Source of the DNA: Sweltsa coloradensis
Taxonomy: Eukaryota > Arthropoda > Insecta > Plecoptera > Chloroperlidae
DNA length: 64,000 bases
Assembly: GCA_024449915.1 (NCBI GenBank)
Contig: JAMZAV010000640.1
Span: 310,001-374,000 of the forward strand
Direction: 5' to 3'
A program made the position numbers and the translations under genes. Positions 11,935 through 23,029 of this stretch are shown here, piece after piece; position 1 is the first letter of the stretch; each line of letters starts with the position of its first letter. The notes beneath the pieces are model-generated. The model had not been told where the DNA came from, searched no databases, and saw nothing but the letters and a program-made list of their open reading frames with translations.

Positions 11935-12300
11935 AAGAGGAAGTACTACCGCCAATATTAAAACCACGCGAAATAACCTTATTTTAGTAATAACTCACAT
12001 AACACTACACAAAAACGAAAAAGTGGATACCAAGTCCCACGTGGTTTTGTAAGAAATATATCTTGCATAAAACCTTTTACAAATTCTGTAACTAGTAATG
12101 ATTTTAATCAAGGTTTAAATGTATACCCTAATTAAAAACGCTACTGATTACAATATTTGAATAATTTTTTATGCAGAGTGTATTTCTAACGAAACTACGT
12201 GAGACCTAGTAACCCTTTTTTGATTTTACGTTGGGGTTTGTGAGATATTACTAAAATAAGGTTATTTCGCGTGGTTTTAATATTGGTGGTGATCCTTGCC
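11935..12300. mobile_element. Palindromic MITE, probably TTAA-type
   Basis: Two long arms are inverted: 'attaaaaccacgcgaaataa' at about 11958 and 'ttatttcgcgtggttttaat' at about 12262. The outer borders lie next to TTAA motifs (about 11931 and 12303). The arm core 'attaaaaccacgcg' is shared with the element at 29842-30206, so they form one family. No coding capacity. Confidence 0.5.
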
Positions 12301-12391
12301 ATTAATTAAAATAAATCATTTTTTATTTGATTTGGGAGGGGGGGGGGGGTCCCACCATCTTTTATCTGGACTTTGAATGGCTAGCTCTTAA

Positions 12392-12887
12392 CCCCTTAGC
12401 TGTTCATGCCGTATATATACGTCCATGCTAAATGGCGTCCGTACTGTGCATGCCGTAAATATACGCACCGCAACACTTCCCACTTTGTGTGTCTGTGCAT
12501 GCCGTATATATATACGTGTATTATCGCCAGCAGCAGAGGTCTTCATTCTAGTGATTTTCGTTCTGTTATGTTGATGGTAGATGATAGATTTTTCGAAGCT
12601 ATCTTAACGGGAATAGGAGCCTATTGCTTCATCTGTGCATAGTGGCGTCGCGTAAGGGTTGTTTATGTATTCAGAACATGTCGGTTATTTTAGATTCAGA
12701 TATAGTTTGTAGGGTGAACTGAATGATTTAATTAATTACAGTGATGATACAAAAAAAATAATTGAGATACTTACAAAAATGGCAAAGTAATGATAGTTTC
12801 AACTTAAGTATAAATAAGAGCATTTTACCTTAAAATTAATACACAGGGGAAGAACAACTTCTGAAAATAAATTCCATAGCTAAGGGG
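12392..12887. mobile_element. piggyBac-like MITE in TTAA
   Basis: The element is bounded by TTAA at 12388-12391 and 12888-12891, with short inverted ends CCCCTTAGCT...AGCTAAGGGG. TTAA duplication plus CCC-type ends is the hallmark of piggyBac. Internally 'catgccgtatatatacg' and close variants recur three times near the left end. The small open frame 12406-12642 is made of these repeats and is not taken as a gene. Confidence 0.7.
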
Positions 12888-13203
12888 TTAAAACACCAAA
12901 CCTTAATCCCATCCAACGAGAAGTGACTTCTCATATAGTCTGGTCAATGGAAGCGTGTGTACTACAACTGTTAGAGAAAACAATTTCTTAGACGATAAAC
13001 CTACAACTTTAGGAAAGTAAGTGGAGCGACATGCGCACAAACCAAATTCCAACATGCAGTTTCGAAATTTGGTTCATGCGCAAGCGCGTGTAATGTGCAA
13101 AGCCAAACCACTGGTTGAGCTTGCGAGCTCAAACTCAGTGTTGTTGTTCTACGGCCCTTGGTGAACGAAACTAACTTGTGCGGCCCTACTTACAAGCGTC
13201 CAG

Positions 13204-14303
13204 TCATGTGCAAATGCTTGTGCTTACTGAGGGAACCACTTGCTGTGAAGTTTCCGGGACAGAAGTCTTACGCTCCGCTAACTGCTCGCTTACTCCGGTG
13301 TGAACACGCAAGTGGGTCTTGAGTCGATAACTCCGAGCAAATGCATTACCACAGATTACGCACGCATACGGTTTTTCTCCAGTATGGCCACGCTTGTGGG
13401 AAGTGAGGTTACCTCTCTGAGCAAACGCATCACCACAGATTACGCACGCATATGGTTTCTCACCAGTATGGCAACGCAAGTGAGAAGTGAGGTTAATTCT
13501 CTGAGCAAACGCATCACCACAAATGTCACAAGGGTACGGCTTCCCGCCCGCATGCTCTTTCATGTGTCTGCTGAAAAGGAAATGATGAGAGAACTTGGCT
13601 CGGCAGACGTCACAGGAGAATGGATTTTTGTTTGAATGAAATGTGTTGTTGTGTCTGGTTAGGTTTTGGGGACTAGACAATCCTTTGTTGCACACACCAC
13701 AACTGTAGGTCTTCTTGTCCGTGTTTGCTTTCTTGCGAGCGCTTTTAATATCTAACTGGGCCGTCTTCTTGTCCGTGTTTGCTTTCTTGCGAGAGCTTTC
13801 AATATCTAACTGGGCCGTCTTCTTGTCCGTGTTTGCTTTCTTGCGAGCGCTTTCAATATCTAACTGGGACGTCTTGTTGTCTGTGTTTGCTTTCTTGCGA
13901 GCGCTTTCAACAGCCAAATGACGGTAAGTTGCACTGGATGCAGCATGCTTTGCTCTGTCGTGTATTAGCTCATGTCGCTGTAGGGTACCTATTCTATTAA
14001 ACGGAGCTTGGCAGAAGCCACAGAGATATTTTCCCCCTTGGTGGATCTTTTGATGTCTTACAAGGTAACGTTTCCGGTAAAACCCAGCCTTGCACTGGGT
14101 GCAGACAAACTTCCGATCATGATTGATGTGCGTCGTTGGGCGTGATTTACTCGCACTAGCCTGTCCGCGTACAACACTCTTGACCGTACAAACAGACTTC
14201 TCCGCACCATTTGTAGGATTCTTCGTTTGGGGAAACGGATTAGAGACAAGAGGCCCCTTCTGTTTGCGGCACAACTCAATGCTGTGATCAACTGGACTGG
14301 AGC
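13204..14303 (-). CDS. PRDM9-like gene, last exon: seven C2H2 zinc fingers
   Basis: An acceptor (TTTCTAG) precedes 14303, and the first two bases complete the codon begun at 16239 (A + GC, Ser). Two fingers come first (FVCTQC...HQKIH and YLCGFC...HELIH). Next is a linker with four 18-residue tandem repeats (SARKKANTDKKTAQLDIE type). Then come five fingers: YSCGVC, FSCDVC, YPCDIC, YACVIC and YACVIC, the last three joined by TGEKP-like linkers. The frame ends at TGA 13204-13206. In PRDM9 these fingers bind DNA and direct recombination hotspots. Here the tandem part is short and the fingers differ in more than contact residues, unlike the long, near-identical arrays of rapidly evolving PRDM9. 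Confidence 0.85.
13690..13915 (-). repeat. 54-bp coding minisatellite in the finger exon
   Basis: Four in-frame copies encode an 18-residue lysine/alanine-rich, probably helical unit between the second and third zinc fingers. Units are nearly identical at the DNA level ('gtgtttgctttcttgcgag' is in all four), so the expansion is recent relative to the fingers themselves. Confidence 0.8.
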
Positions 14304-14987
14304 CTAGAAATAAAACAATGAATTTATATAGGCCCATCTACAGAATCATTTGTATACAGCACAGCACTTAACACAACTAGTAAAAAAACAGCCAAGCCTT
14401 GCACATCTAAAAGTGTAGAGATCTACATGAAGGGCGAAATTGTTACATTCTGCATTGTCTCAAAACTATAGCCGAGATCAACTTAAATGCTCAAGTCATC
14501 AAAATCATTTAAAAAAATCTAAGTTGAAGGAGATTTTTTTCAACTGCCCAACATAAAATTAATAATTAAAAAACAAAACATCTGCCAGTAAATAGAGACC
14601 AGTAAGTTATTGTTTTTTGTTCTGGAATACATTTCGTTGTCTTTGAAAAAGAAGAGAAAATGAAGATGATTATGATACAAATGCTGGTTATAGCAAAAGA
14701 AAAATTATTATATGAATAAAAAATGAAATGTGCTTGATGTGAATTAATTGGTTAAATACTAAATTTCTTTTAATGAGAAATTGAGAAAGTTTGTTGCCGT
14801 CATATGATTGCGAGAGATCAAATTGCATGCACAAGACATCATATTTGCTACATGCTGCTTACATAATATGATGTACGGTTAAAGGTAAATCACATTTGTC
14901 ACATCTGGTAACAACCTTTTCTCGTGTTATGAAAAATCCGTGAGCCTTGAGCTCCGTGTGTGGCCTATTCGTTCGGGACAATACCAC
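14304..14987 (-). other. Intron of the PRDM9-like gene, part
   Basis: AT-rich sequence between the finger exon and the hAT-like element at 14988. No further exon, RNA gene or repeat could be delimited. The next coding exon upstream in transcription order ends at 16239. Confidence 0.6.
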
Positions 14988-15570
14988 CAGGGTTGTGAAC
15001 GGGTACCCGGATACCCTGGTCGATAATAACCCGGGCAATGAAATGAGTCGCCTGGTAATCGTTTGACTGTTTTCCGTCTCAAATTCCGCTCAATTAACCC
15101 TGCCCCCGGTCAGGCATCCACTCGTCAGCGCGCAGCGCCGGCAGTGATTAGTCATTAATAAGCGCTCGAATTTCATCTATGTCGAGCTCGAGTGAGTGAC
15201 GTCACCAACACGGACAAGAGCCAAACATTACGCGTAGAACGGAGAAGGCCCTCGCTGCGCGCGCACCACTGCCGATAAGTGACTGGCGGAGATATTTATG
15301 CATTTTGGCAATATCAGTTCCTTCTGAAAGTGCGTTTTCAAGAGCTGGACATTAGAAACGAGCATCTCTGGCGCCCGAGACCGTCGACATGAGAACGTGT
15401 GTTAAAAGTGACGACCTGTCAATATTCAGTAAATAATTGACTTCCTCCACAAAAACGTTTTTTCACTTCTTTGTAATCGTAAAAAAATCTTAAAATTTCG
15501 TAATTTCAGGTATCCGACCGTAAGATTGACGGGTACCCGAGGAGGCATGTTACTAATTTGCACAGCCCTA
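14988..15570. mobile_element. hAT-like MITE with 8-bp TSD
   Basis: Left end CAGGGTTGTGAAC and right end GCACAGCCCTA are flanked by AATACCAC at 14980-14987 and 15571-15578. Subterminal 'gggtacccg' motifs are inverted at both ends. The interior is more GC-rich and CpG-rich than its surroundings. It lies in the intron between the second SET exon and the finger exon. Confidence 0.8.
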
Positions 15571-15699
15571 AATACCACCTCCTCTCTATGTGAGAGTTGA
15601 GAGGCAGGAGAACACATTTAATTAGTCAGTGTGGGCATCACACTGTGACAATGCTAGACGTACTAACTTACAAAAAATCTAATATTGAATACAATTCAG

Positions 15700-15790
15700 A
15701 AGTTAAAAATCCATCCCGACCGGGGTTCGAATCAGGGTCTCCCGCATTCCAGGTAGGCGCCTTAGCCAACTTTACCACCGAGATAATTGG
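15700..15790 (-). repeat. tRNA-like SINE head
   Basis: On the minus strand the segment reads as a tRNA-like unit: 'gttggctaaggcgcc' (A-box/D-arm region), an anticodon arm, then a B-box-like 'tgattcgaacc'. The pairing is imperfect and it lies in an intron, so I treat it as a SINE remnant. Similar 'gttggctaaggcgcc' occurs at about 61347. Confidence 0.5.
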
Positions 15791-16238
15791 GTTTAAAAAC
15801 AAATTTATAGAAACACATGAAAGAAAATGGAATAATATTAGGCTAAATGTTTATTGAAACAATACCTATAGGCCTATTCCACATTATTTCCACATGTTCA
15901 ACAAGCGTTACAGGGTGACCGAGTAAAAACGTCGTAGGTAAGAGTCGTCATTTGATTCCATATTTTATATTGTAGGATCTGAGATTAGAAGCTTTAAACA
16001 AAATAAAAAAATATATATTAAATAAAAAGTAAATATAAAACCTTCCTCTATTATCTCCCATGCCTACCGCACTCTGCCAGTTGCAACAAATGTGGACAGT
16101 GCCGTTATCTAACGAGTATTAAAAAAAAAAAGAGAGTTTACTCAGTAAATAACGCAACTAAAATTCATTTGGCAGTGAGATGAGCAAAAACAAGCTAAGT
16201 TATCTGCATGGGGATGGGGATACTCTATCATCACTTAC

Positions 16239-16500
16239 TAGGTTCAGCGGCCGGCTCGTCGCGGTGGTATTTCTCCACGTCGATCCCGAGCTCCTTGCCG
16301 TAGCGGTCTCCGTACCACACGAGAAGTTCCTCGTCTGGGTCGAGGTCGTTGAGCACACGGTAGTACATGGCCTCCTTGTATTGAAAGGGGAACAGGTTCT
16401 GCTTGGCTTTCTGCGTCGAGCAATTTATGTATCGCATCCAGTTTGATTTCTCCGGGTCGGATGAATCGATGCAAGCAACGACTTTCCGATCTTTCTTCAG
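16239..16500 (-). CDS. PRDM9-like gene: PR/SET exon 2 (C-terminal half)
   Basis: The acceptor TTTAG precedes 16500 and a GTAAGT donor follows 16239. Length 262 bp, entering in phase 0 and leaving in phase 1, which matches both neighbouring exons. The protein starts LKKDRKVVACIDSSDPEKS, then has NWMRYINCS, FQYKEAMYYRV and EELLVWYGDRYGKELGID. These match PRDM9's NWMRYVNC, FQYHRQIFYR and ELLVWYGDEYGQELGI. Tyrosines equivalent to human Y341 and Y357 are present. In PRDM9 this domain trimethylates histone H3 at K4 and K36. Confidence 0.9.
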
Positions 16501-16548
16501 CTAAAGCAAGAGATTATTATTATTATTTTACAAAACGAACCTATTTTT

Positions 16549-17302
16549 TAGGGGTGTGCGAATCCATGTTTTTTATTCAGAATACGAATCCGAATCTTTT
16601 CCCATGGAATTTTGCGTATCCTATCGTTAAGAGATGTGTAAAAATGTTTTTTTAAAGTTTGAAAATTTGAGTCTTAACAACAAAAATTCACAAAAAAAAT
16701 TATTTACCAAAAAACCAATTTGATAATGCACAACTTAAAAATAAACACAAAAAACGCCTAGTTTAAAACTATCAGCAGGGGCCTACCACAAGTTCCAGGA
16801 CAATTTATAAATTATAATTAATTTAAAAGAAAAACAAGCACATGAGAGTGACAGTCAGTTTTAATTTTAAGCTCAATTTCAGCCTTCAGTTTTCAAAGTT
16901 TTGACAGTTTTTACCACCTGATAATTTCGACTTCCCGGCACCTCCACCAAAATTACGAAATTATGCATTTTTTGTTAATATTTTGATATGAAGTATTTTC
17001 AGCTTACTCGCGTACAAACGATTATTATGATCTCACAATTGCGCTTTATGACCCAGCACGTCCACCATATGTACCAGCCAGGAGCCCGGGATTAATTTAA
17101 TTTAGACTACCTACCCAGGACCTCCACCAAAACTTTGAAAAAAAAGCCTTGTTTGAAATTTCGTGACCTAATTCGTGTTTAAAAACATAATTGCTGCCTT
17201 CCTGATACAAGCGGGAAAACGGCGGGAAATTAATAATAATATACAAATACTTCGAAAACTTGAATCTGCTAAAATCAAATTTCGTGGATTCGCACAGCCC
17301 TA
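16549..17302. mobile_element. hAT-like element with 8-bp TSD
   Basis: Ends TAGGGGTGTGCGAATCC and GGATTCGCACAGCCCTA are flanked by CTATTTTT at 16541-16548 and 17303-17310. It begins only about 50 bp upstream (transcription sense) of the acceptor of the second SET exon. The interior is AT-rich with phrases like 'cacctccaccaaaa', which recur in the element at 25375-25777. Non-coding. Confidence 0.85.
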
Positions 17303-17310
17303 CTATTTTT

Positions 17311-17786
17311 ATAATAATAATAATTATTACAACTTTTAAAACGTTAAATTAATATTGTTATTTATTTATTATTAATTTGTTTCCCAAAACTAGTTTAGTT
17401 TGTTTCAGTCCATTGATGCATAGGCCTACATAGTAAACATACAAGATATTTAGTTACCAAGTTATTTCAGTTACAACAATACAAAAACACAATACACACA
17501 CAGTTAATAATAAATATGAATTACAAGTAAGGAAAATAACATTCATTAAGCCAAAGGGAATATAATGATGTACATCAAATAACAAATAAAGAACTACTTT
17601 ACAGTCTACTCTACTCGTTTTATAACAAACTTGAATTCATGATTAAGAATTACAAATTTTTGTGGGAGATTGTTGTAGGTTAGAGTAGGATAAGAAGTTG
17701 GCAGAAGGGTGCAAGGCGTAACAAGGGTTTATCATCAGTGTTGAGGACGAGAGGAACTAGTACGTGCCAGAAAAGAGCATAGGGAT
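17311..17786 (-). other. Intron sequence between SET exons
   Basis: AT-rich intron of the PRDM9-like gene between two hAT-like insertions. No exon, RNA or repeat boundary is visible. Confidence 0.5.
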
Positions 17787-18373
17787 TAGAGGTGGTCGCG
17801 TGACATGCGTGAACATGAATGCTTTGAATAGGTACCGTGAATTTGCGTGATAATATAACAGTCACCCGTGTATCGTGACAAGCGTGACCGTGCGTGACAC
17901 TCACTAAATGCTCTAGCGCAGAACGAGCACTTCAAAACTTCGAGGCCAGGCCCCCCTCCTCTTAACTTGCATAGAGTCGCACCCTGCCCTAAAATTCAGC
18001 CATGAATACGCAGACGAGAGAGTAATAAACCAACAATCTATTAAATTTATTGTCTGCCAATCACTTGTATTCATCTTTATAGTTATTTATTTGTTCACCA
18101 CTCACTCGAGAGGAGCAAGTGACGACAGGATGTCTGCCATATTCTGACAATGCGAACATGACCAGGTTGGTGGCGATCGGATTAGAAGGGTGCTCCTCAA
18201 AATACCAACAATTGAGTAAAAGTGATTGCGCGCGAGCGTGTATAGCTACTTGAAAAATATTACGTAATTGTACGCGAGTTAAATAAAAATTATGTTATTC
18301 GTGCGTGACTGTGCGTGATCAGAAAATGAGTTAAAGTGACGTGAGTGAAAAATTGATCACGCGACCACCTCTA
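17787..18373. mobile_element. hAT-like MITE with 8-bp TSD
   Basis: Ends TAGAGGTGGTCGCGTGA...TCACGCGACCACCTCTA form a strong inverted repeat. The flanks are ATAGGGAT at 17779-17786 and 18374-18381. 'cgtgaccgtgcgtgac'-type motifs recur inside near both ends. Sits in the intron between the two SET exons. Confidence 0.85.
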
Positions 18374-18746
18374 ATAGGGATATCTCCAAACACACTTGGA
18401 GGCTGAATCTGATAATAAAAAGGTTTGTTTACTTGTCTTGTCCGAGACTGGTTATGAACATTTCAGAACACAGCGGAAACGAGGCCTAGTGCAGGAAGTT
18501 TGGACTTAAAAACGGATAAAAAAACATGTGTTATGACCTTCAGACATGAACGCCATCTGCAAAATGGACGATTTGAGATGTAACCTAATTTAAATTGAAA
18601 ACTATAGTACCCCAGGCCCAGACGGGGGTAACATGCAACCTTTTAAAAGTAGCTCTTGTTACTGTTTATGTTTTCATCGTCTAGATTTTCTTAAAAGGAA
18701 AGCATATCCGAATCGTAATTTAAATTTGCAAGAGAAAGCTCCTCAC

Positions 18747-18947
18747 CTCCCAACTATAGCCTTTAGGCCTAGGCTTTGCCTTTGGTGAAATACAAGCTCC
18801 GACAACAGGACCAAACTGTGTTCTTTTCCTAATGAATTCCTTCGTCCAGACTCCCTTGCCAGCACCCGGGATGCTCGACTCGCAGACGGCCAACTGTTTT
18901 GGGGAGGTACGTATTGCTCGCTCTTCGCCAGTGACATGATCCGGAAC
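18747..18947 (-). CDS. PRDM9-like gene: PR/SET exon 1 (N-terminal half)
   Basis: The acceptor TTTGCCAG precedes 18947 and a GTGAGG donor follows 18747. It is 201 bp, phase 0 at both ends. The protein begins VPDHVTGEERAIRTSPKQL, then VCESSIPGAGKGVWTKE and RTQFGPVVGACIS, ending GYSWE. This parallels PRDM9's GLRIGPSGIPQAGLGVWNE, HFGPYEG and SGYSW. The residue matching the catalytic tyrosine in FGPYEG (human Y276) is valine. A TAGGCCTA at 18764-18771 lies in frame in the variable loop and encodes part of KPRPK. PR/SET identity is firm, methyltransferase activity doubtful. Confidence 0.9.
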
Positions 18948-18990
18948 CTGGCAAAAAGTAGTTAGTTGCATTCCATAAATAAATAAAAAT

Positions 18991-19684
18991 AACTAGGAAG
19001 CTTCGCAAACGCTTTTTCAGGCGCGTTGTTGGATGAGCGTAATTGGTGCATTGAGCTGCCATGTGTTATGCGGATCTTCTGTTGTTCTGTGAAAAAATCA
19101 TTACTAAGTTGAAGATTAAAAAAAAAAAAATTATTTAAATTAAATAAAAAAAGTAATTTTTAATTTTTTTAATTAATCGTAATTTAAAAAAAGAAAAAAT
19201 CTTAAAATTGCGATTTTCTTAAGAAATAATTATTCGATTGCGCTCAAATTTCACACCAATATATTAATTCATGACATTAAGGTTCTGTGAAAAAATCATT
19301 ACAATAAGATAAAGCATGTAGGTGTTCTAAGTCAAAGAATTGATTCAAAAAAGAAAAAAAACATAACATTTTGATTATCATGAGAAATAATTTTTCGATT
19401 GCGCTCAAATGTCACACCACAAATATCTAAATTCATAAAATTATGGTTCTGTGAAAAAATCATTAAAATCGGATAAAGCATGTTTCGATTGCGCTCAAAA
19501 ACGTGGCAGTTCTAAGTTCAGAGATTTCGAAGGTCTCCAGAAAATTTCATCGCAATTGGATTATCGGTTTAGCCGGAATCGTGTTAACAAACAGCCAAAA
19601 ATACAAGAAAAAAAAAGAAAAAAAAAACATTCCGGATTTTTTTCTCCAGTGTAGTGAAATGGAATCTTCGCTTCGCTCATCCAA
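18991..19684 (+). repeat. Dispersed non-coding repeat, 'aactaggaagcttcgcaaac' family
   Basis: The left end matches 39148 onward, and the right end is 'cttcgcttcgctcatcc'. A truncated inverted copy lies at about 60980-61335. The inside contains repeated modules 'ttctgtgaaaaaatcatta' and 'gattgcgctcaaa' plus 'ttcagagatttcgaagg'. It shares its end with the 7022-7737 and 44826-45332 family. It lies in the long intron upstream of SET exon 1. Non-coding, class unknown. Confidence 0.5.
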
Positions 19685-19687
19685 TAA

Positions 19688-20102
19688 ATTGTATTTAGAG
19701 TCTACCCACTCAGTTATATAACTGATTTTCAGTGGGGGGGCCAGTAAATCAAAGCGACCAAGCCAACCCTGTAGGCCCCGACGCAATCGACGAGTGAGCG
19801 ATAACCAACCAAAGATCAATATTTGTAATTTAGGAAATATAGAATCAGTGGTATGGACAGTGCAAACACACACGGATCAACACCAGAATCAACAAGGCCG
19901 ATTCAGAACAACTGAATTTATTATGTGCCTCGTCGCTAGGACGGCTCCAAAGTCACCGTTTACAAACTCCCAAGACAAGAACTGATGGACTTAAGTCAAA
20001 ATCAGAAGTTAAAAAACTTCTGACTTTGGCGGGAATCGAACCCTGGACCTTCTGCATTGGATGCAGATACGCTAACCATAAGACCAACGAGCCACACTAT
20101 TA
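19688..20102 (-). repeat. Full-length tRNA-derived SINE
   Basis: Minus-strand element. The tRNA-like head (about 20030-20100) contains a B box GGTTCGATTCC and a tRNA-like 5' half 'gtggctcgttggtcttatgg'. It is followed by the family body and the 'tagagtctacccactcag' tail at 19693-19712. It matches the plus-strand copy at 27033-27420 over its whole length. Such elements are transcribed by RNA polymerase III and mobilised by LINEs. Confidence 0.7.
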
Positions 20103-20160
20103 TATTAGGATAGAGCCATTATATAAGGGATGTGAAATAGAAGTCGGCATGGGCCTAGGG

Positions 20161-21376
20161 CAGGGGTCAGGAACCTGCGGCTACTAAGTGGGTCTAGTCT
20201 GGTCTATAGTTTTGTTAAAGGCCCAGTCCACTCTTCAAACATCATTTGAATTTTAAAAATATTGTGTGTTATCATAGAGATCAGAAAAAAATGCAACGAA
20301 ATCGCCCGACAAGTTTTGAAGCTATTCGCGCGCCTAGTTGGCTGCACCCTTCCTAGCGATACGTCACTTGGCGTGAGTCCGCCCGCATACCGATAGCCAG
20401 GTAGAGGGTTGGCGCAGCCCACAAATGTTAGGCGATCACTCGGGTAATGAAAACTGATAAGAAAACTGCATGTACCTTGTGCTTTATTGAGTTCATATTT
20501 AGTGTTACATATTGTTGTATATATTGGTGTTGTTGTTGAAATCTTGTGACAATAGTGAACACGTATTGTGTCTATTCGGATGTATAGTAATGCGCATAAT
20601 AATGATCGTGGCATTTCGTTATATAGTATTATCCGTAAGACACGATTTCCTTCACTACAATAAACAGTAACTTTGCAAAATACATTGATCGAAATAATTA
20701 TACCATTTGTGTTTTCCTATGTTTGTGTGATCCATGGTGTGATCGCCTCAACACGATACGGACTCCCTTACGCATACATCGCTGTGACTGAAGGTAGTGG
20801 GCGACCGGCCGAGCTCATTTCTCTCCCCCAAGTGACGTCACACATGGTCTTAGCGCGCCCCGGTTCAAATGTAAATAAATCCGATTTCGTTCAAGCGATT
20901 TCGAAAATTCTTTTTTCTACGTACGTAGAACAGTACATGGAAGAAAATAGCTGCTACGACTTCAAGACAAGACTGGACCTTTAACCACATGAGCGACGCA
21001 AAGAATCACGAAATATCTGAAGAAAATTGTTCGTATTATAAGAGATTGGACTGACAAATTTGGTGTTATTGATTGTAGAATGACAATCGTTTCCCACTTT
21101 GTGTAATATAATATGTGAAGTTTACATCCAATAAAAAAGTAACATTGAAGGAAATTTTTTGAAGACTCCTAGAACGTTTTCCCATGAAATATACGAAAAT
21201 AGTGAACTGAACTGCGGAAGAAGCCACAAACTGTGCAGGTTACCTGTTTGTGTGACACGTGTTTTAAACCATTAATTGTATTGACAATCAACAGGGGTAT
21301 CAAGTTAAAACTATTTACATCCAGACCACATTTGCAAATTATCGTATCGAAGACAAAAAAAGGTTACCGATCCCTG
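20161..21376. mobile_element. hAT-like element, 1.2 kb, 8-bp TSD
   Basis: Ends CAGGGGTCAGGAACCTGC and GGTTACCGATCCCTG are flanked by GCCTAGGG at 20153-20160 and 21377-21384. Open frames at 20204-20614 (minus) and 20673-20984 (plus) lie wholly inside it. They show no DDE/hAT-C motifs that I recognise, so I do not call them genes. The interior is richer in CpG than the flanks. Confidence 0.8.
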
Positions 21377-21439
21377 GCCTAGGGTGGCCTGGCCCAGGAC
21401 CTACTTCTGAAGGCCTGTACCAAGTACCTAACCTAAAGC

Positions 21440-22370
21440 CCAGGTGATTTTTGTTTGTATGTTTTGTTTTCATCTGTTTGGTCGCTCTCTATTGGACAAA
21501 GGCCTATGAGGCCTACTCCAATCTTGGAAGAAATTTCTTGGAACCTTCAAAATCTCTGAACTTAAAAGCATCATGTTTTTGGCTACAATCATTTAATCTT
21601 TTTTTATGAAAATCATAAAAAGATTTTTTCCGATTAGAAAAAAATAAAAATTACAGACTGTCACAGCCACACTCACCAACAGTGCCTTGTAATTTGTACA
21701 TATTCTTTGACCTAGTTTACTTTTAGCCGCCATTTTGACTTGAAGTCAGTAGCCTTTTTTCTTTCTCTCTTGAGTGAACAAGACCTCGTGTCGAAACGTC
21801 TCGTGATTTTTCTGTGTTTTGAACATATTTATCTCTATTTATCGAAAAATTCAGCAGCTACAATATCTTTTCAAAGGTAAGCTGTTGGATCCTATCTCAC
21901 ACCAATATAAAACTAGGAAAACGCTAAAGTCCTGTCGCATTGTTGAGCGAGCACCGGTACGTGCAACAACGACCCGAGTACGACATTTCCATAATGTTAC
22001 ATACCAATAAGTCTTTAAGGTCTTGACCGATTTAGCTAAAAATTTGTAAAATAGGAGAGAATGTTGTACTTATTGACCCTGCAAAATTTCATAACGATCG
22101 GAACATTTTAATTTTTTTTTCATTTTTTTATTTTTTATAACCAACGATCGGATTTTGTTCAAAAACTATACAGCAACCCGCCTAGGTGGTATGTACATGT
22201 GTGAAAAATTTCAGGTCGATCAGAGAAACGGTGCGACCTGTATCGAAGCAGTAACAGAAAAAAAAGAAAAAAAAAAAACAGACATTCGAGCCATAAGAGT
22301 CAAGTGGAGATGCTCGCTATGCTCGCTCAAAAATTTTGTGAGTGAATGTTAGCTCTGTACCGGACATACA
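21440..22370 (+). repeat. Dispersed repeat array (PLE-like start, then 'gatcggattttgttc' family)
   Basis: The 'ggtcgctctctattggacaa' module resembles 7105. Around 21900-22010 are 'ctaggaaaacgctaaagtcc' and 'gagcgagcaccggtacgtgc', found again at 52604 and 54087. From 22005 to 22330 there is a long match to 53810-54085 and 54330-54640 ('ttaaggtcttgaccgattta', 'gatcggattttgttcaaaa'). It ends in 'tgctcgctatgctcgctca'. No coding function. Confidence 0.5.
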
Positions 22371-22739
22371 GGTAGGCCTATTCCAATTTTGAAAACATTT
22401 TCAGGGGAACTTTGAAACGTTTGAACTTAGCCTAGATGGGCAACAAATTCGGGTACAATCATAGATACATTTAAAAAAATCACACCATTGGGATTTTTTC
22501 CTATTGTAGGAATGCAGGGAGATAGGCAACACACATTCTCATTCACCATAGTAAGTGTTCCCAAAGATATCTAGTTAACATCACCAACAAAGCTACAAGC
22601 ATAATGTTTCTGAAATGCCGACTAGAAAAATAATATTAAAATATGTATTTTCTATAAAAGACCACAGCCAATAATGGAATTGGAATGCTTGTCCAGGGTG
22701 CTAAAATGCAATCAAAACAGTAAAAGAGACATACATATT

Positions 22740-22880
22740 TTGTAGATGCTAAATCCCAGCCTGAAGGGGTGGGGGAGACAAAACTTTTCACCTGCTGATG
22801 ACAACTGCAGCTAATTTAAAGTTGTTACCTTTAATCCATGACGCGTTTCGTCCTTCTGGGACTTGTCAGGCAGATGGTGG
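22740..22880. repeat. Conserved ~100-bp module, copy 1 of 3
   Basis: The module 'cagcctgaaggggtggggga' then 'acttttcacctgctgatgac' recurs at about 24880-24960 and 59400-59480. It ends near 'gacgcgtttcgtccttctgg'. Read on the minus strand, that part has an order of motifs like a hammerhead core (CTGA...CGAAAC) with one core base different. Related sequences are found at the ends of Penelope-like retroelements, but no reverse transcriptase is nearby. Confidence 0.35.
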
Positions 22881-23029
22881 CCACTAAAAATCAGCTAACT
22901 ACATTCAAAACAACCTCACAACACATAACCAAACCTGTGGTAGGGCAATGCAAGAAGTAAATTCTGCAAGCATGTTGTCATAATCAGCAAGGTTACTTCT
23001 CTTCTACTCGCTTCTTCTTCTACTCTGGC

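Noticed and set aside
20204..20260. KRAB-like MMFEEW on the minus strand
   Set aside because: It lies at the edge of a hAT-like element with exact 8-bp duplications, the frame stops a few codons later, and no other KRAB residues are present.
22830..22870. Active hammerhead ribozyme on the minus strand
   Set aside because: A core base differs (CTGACAA instead of CTGANGA) and the third strand of the core was not found, so only a weak resemblance is reported.
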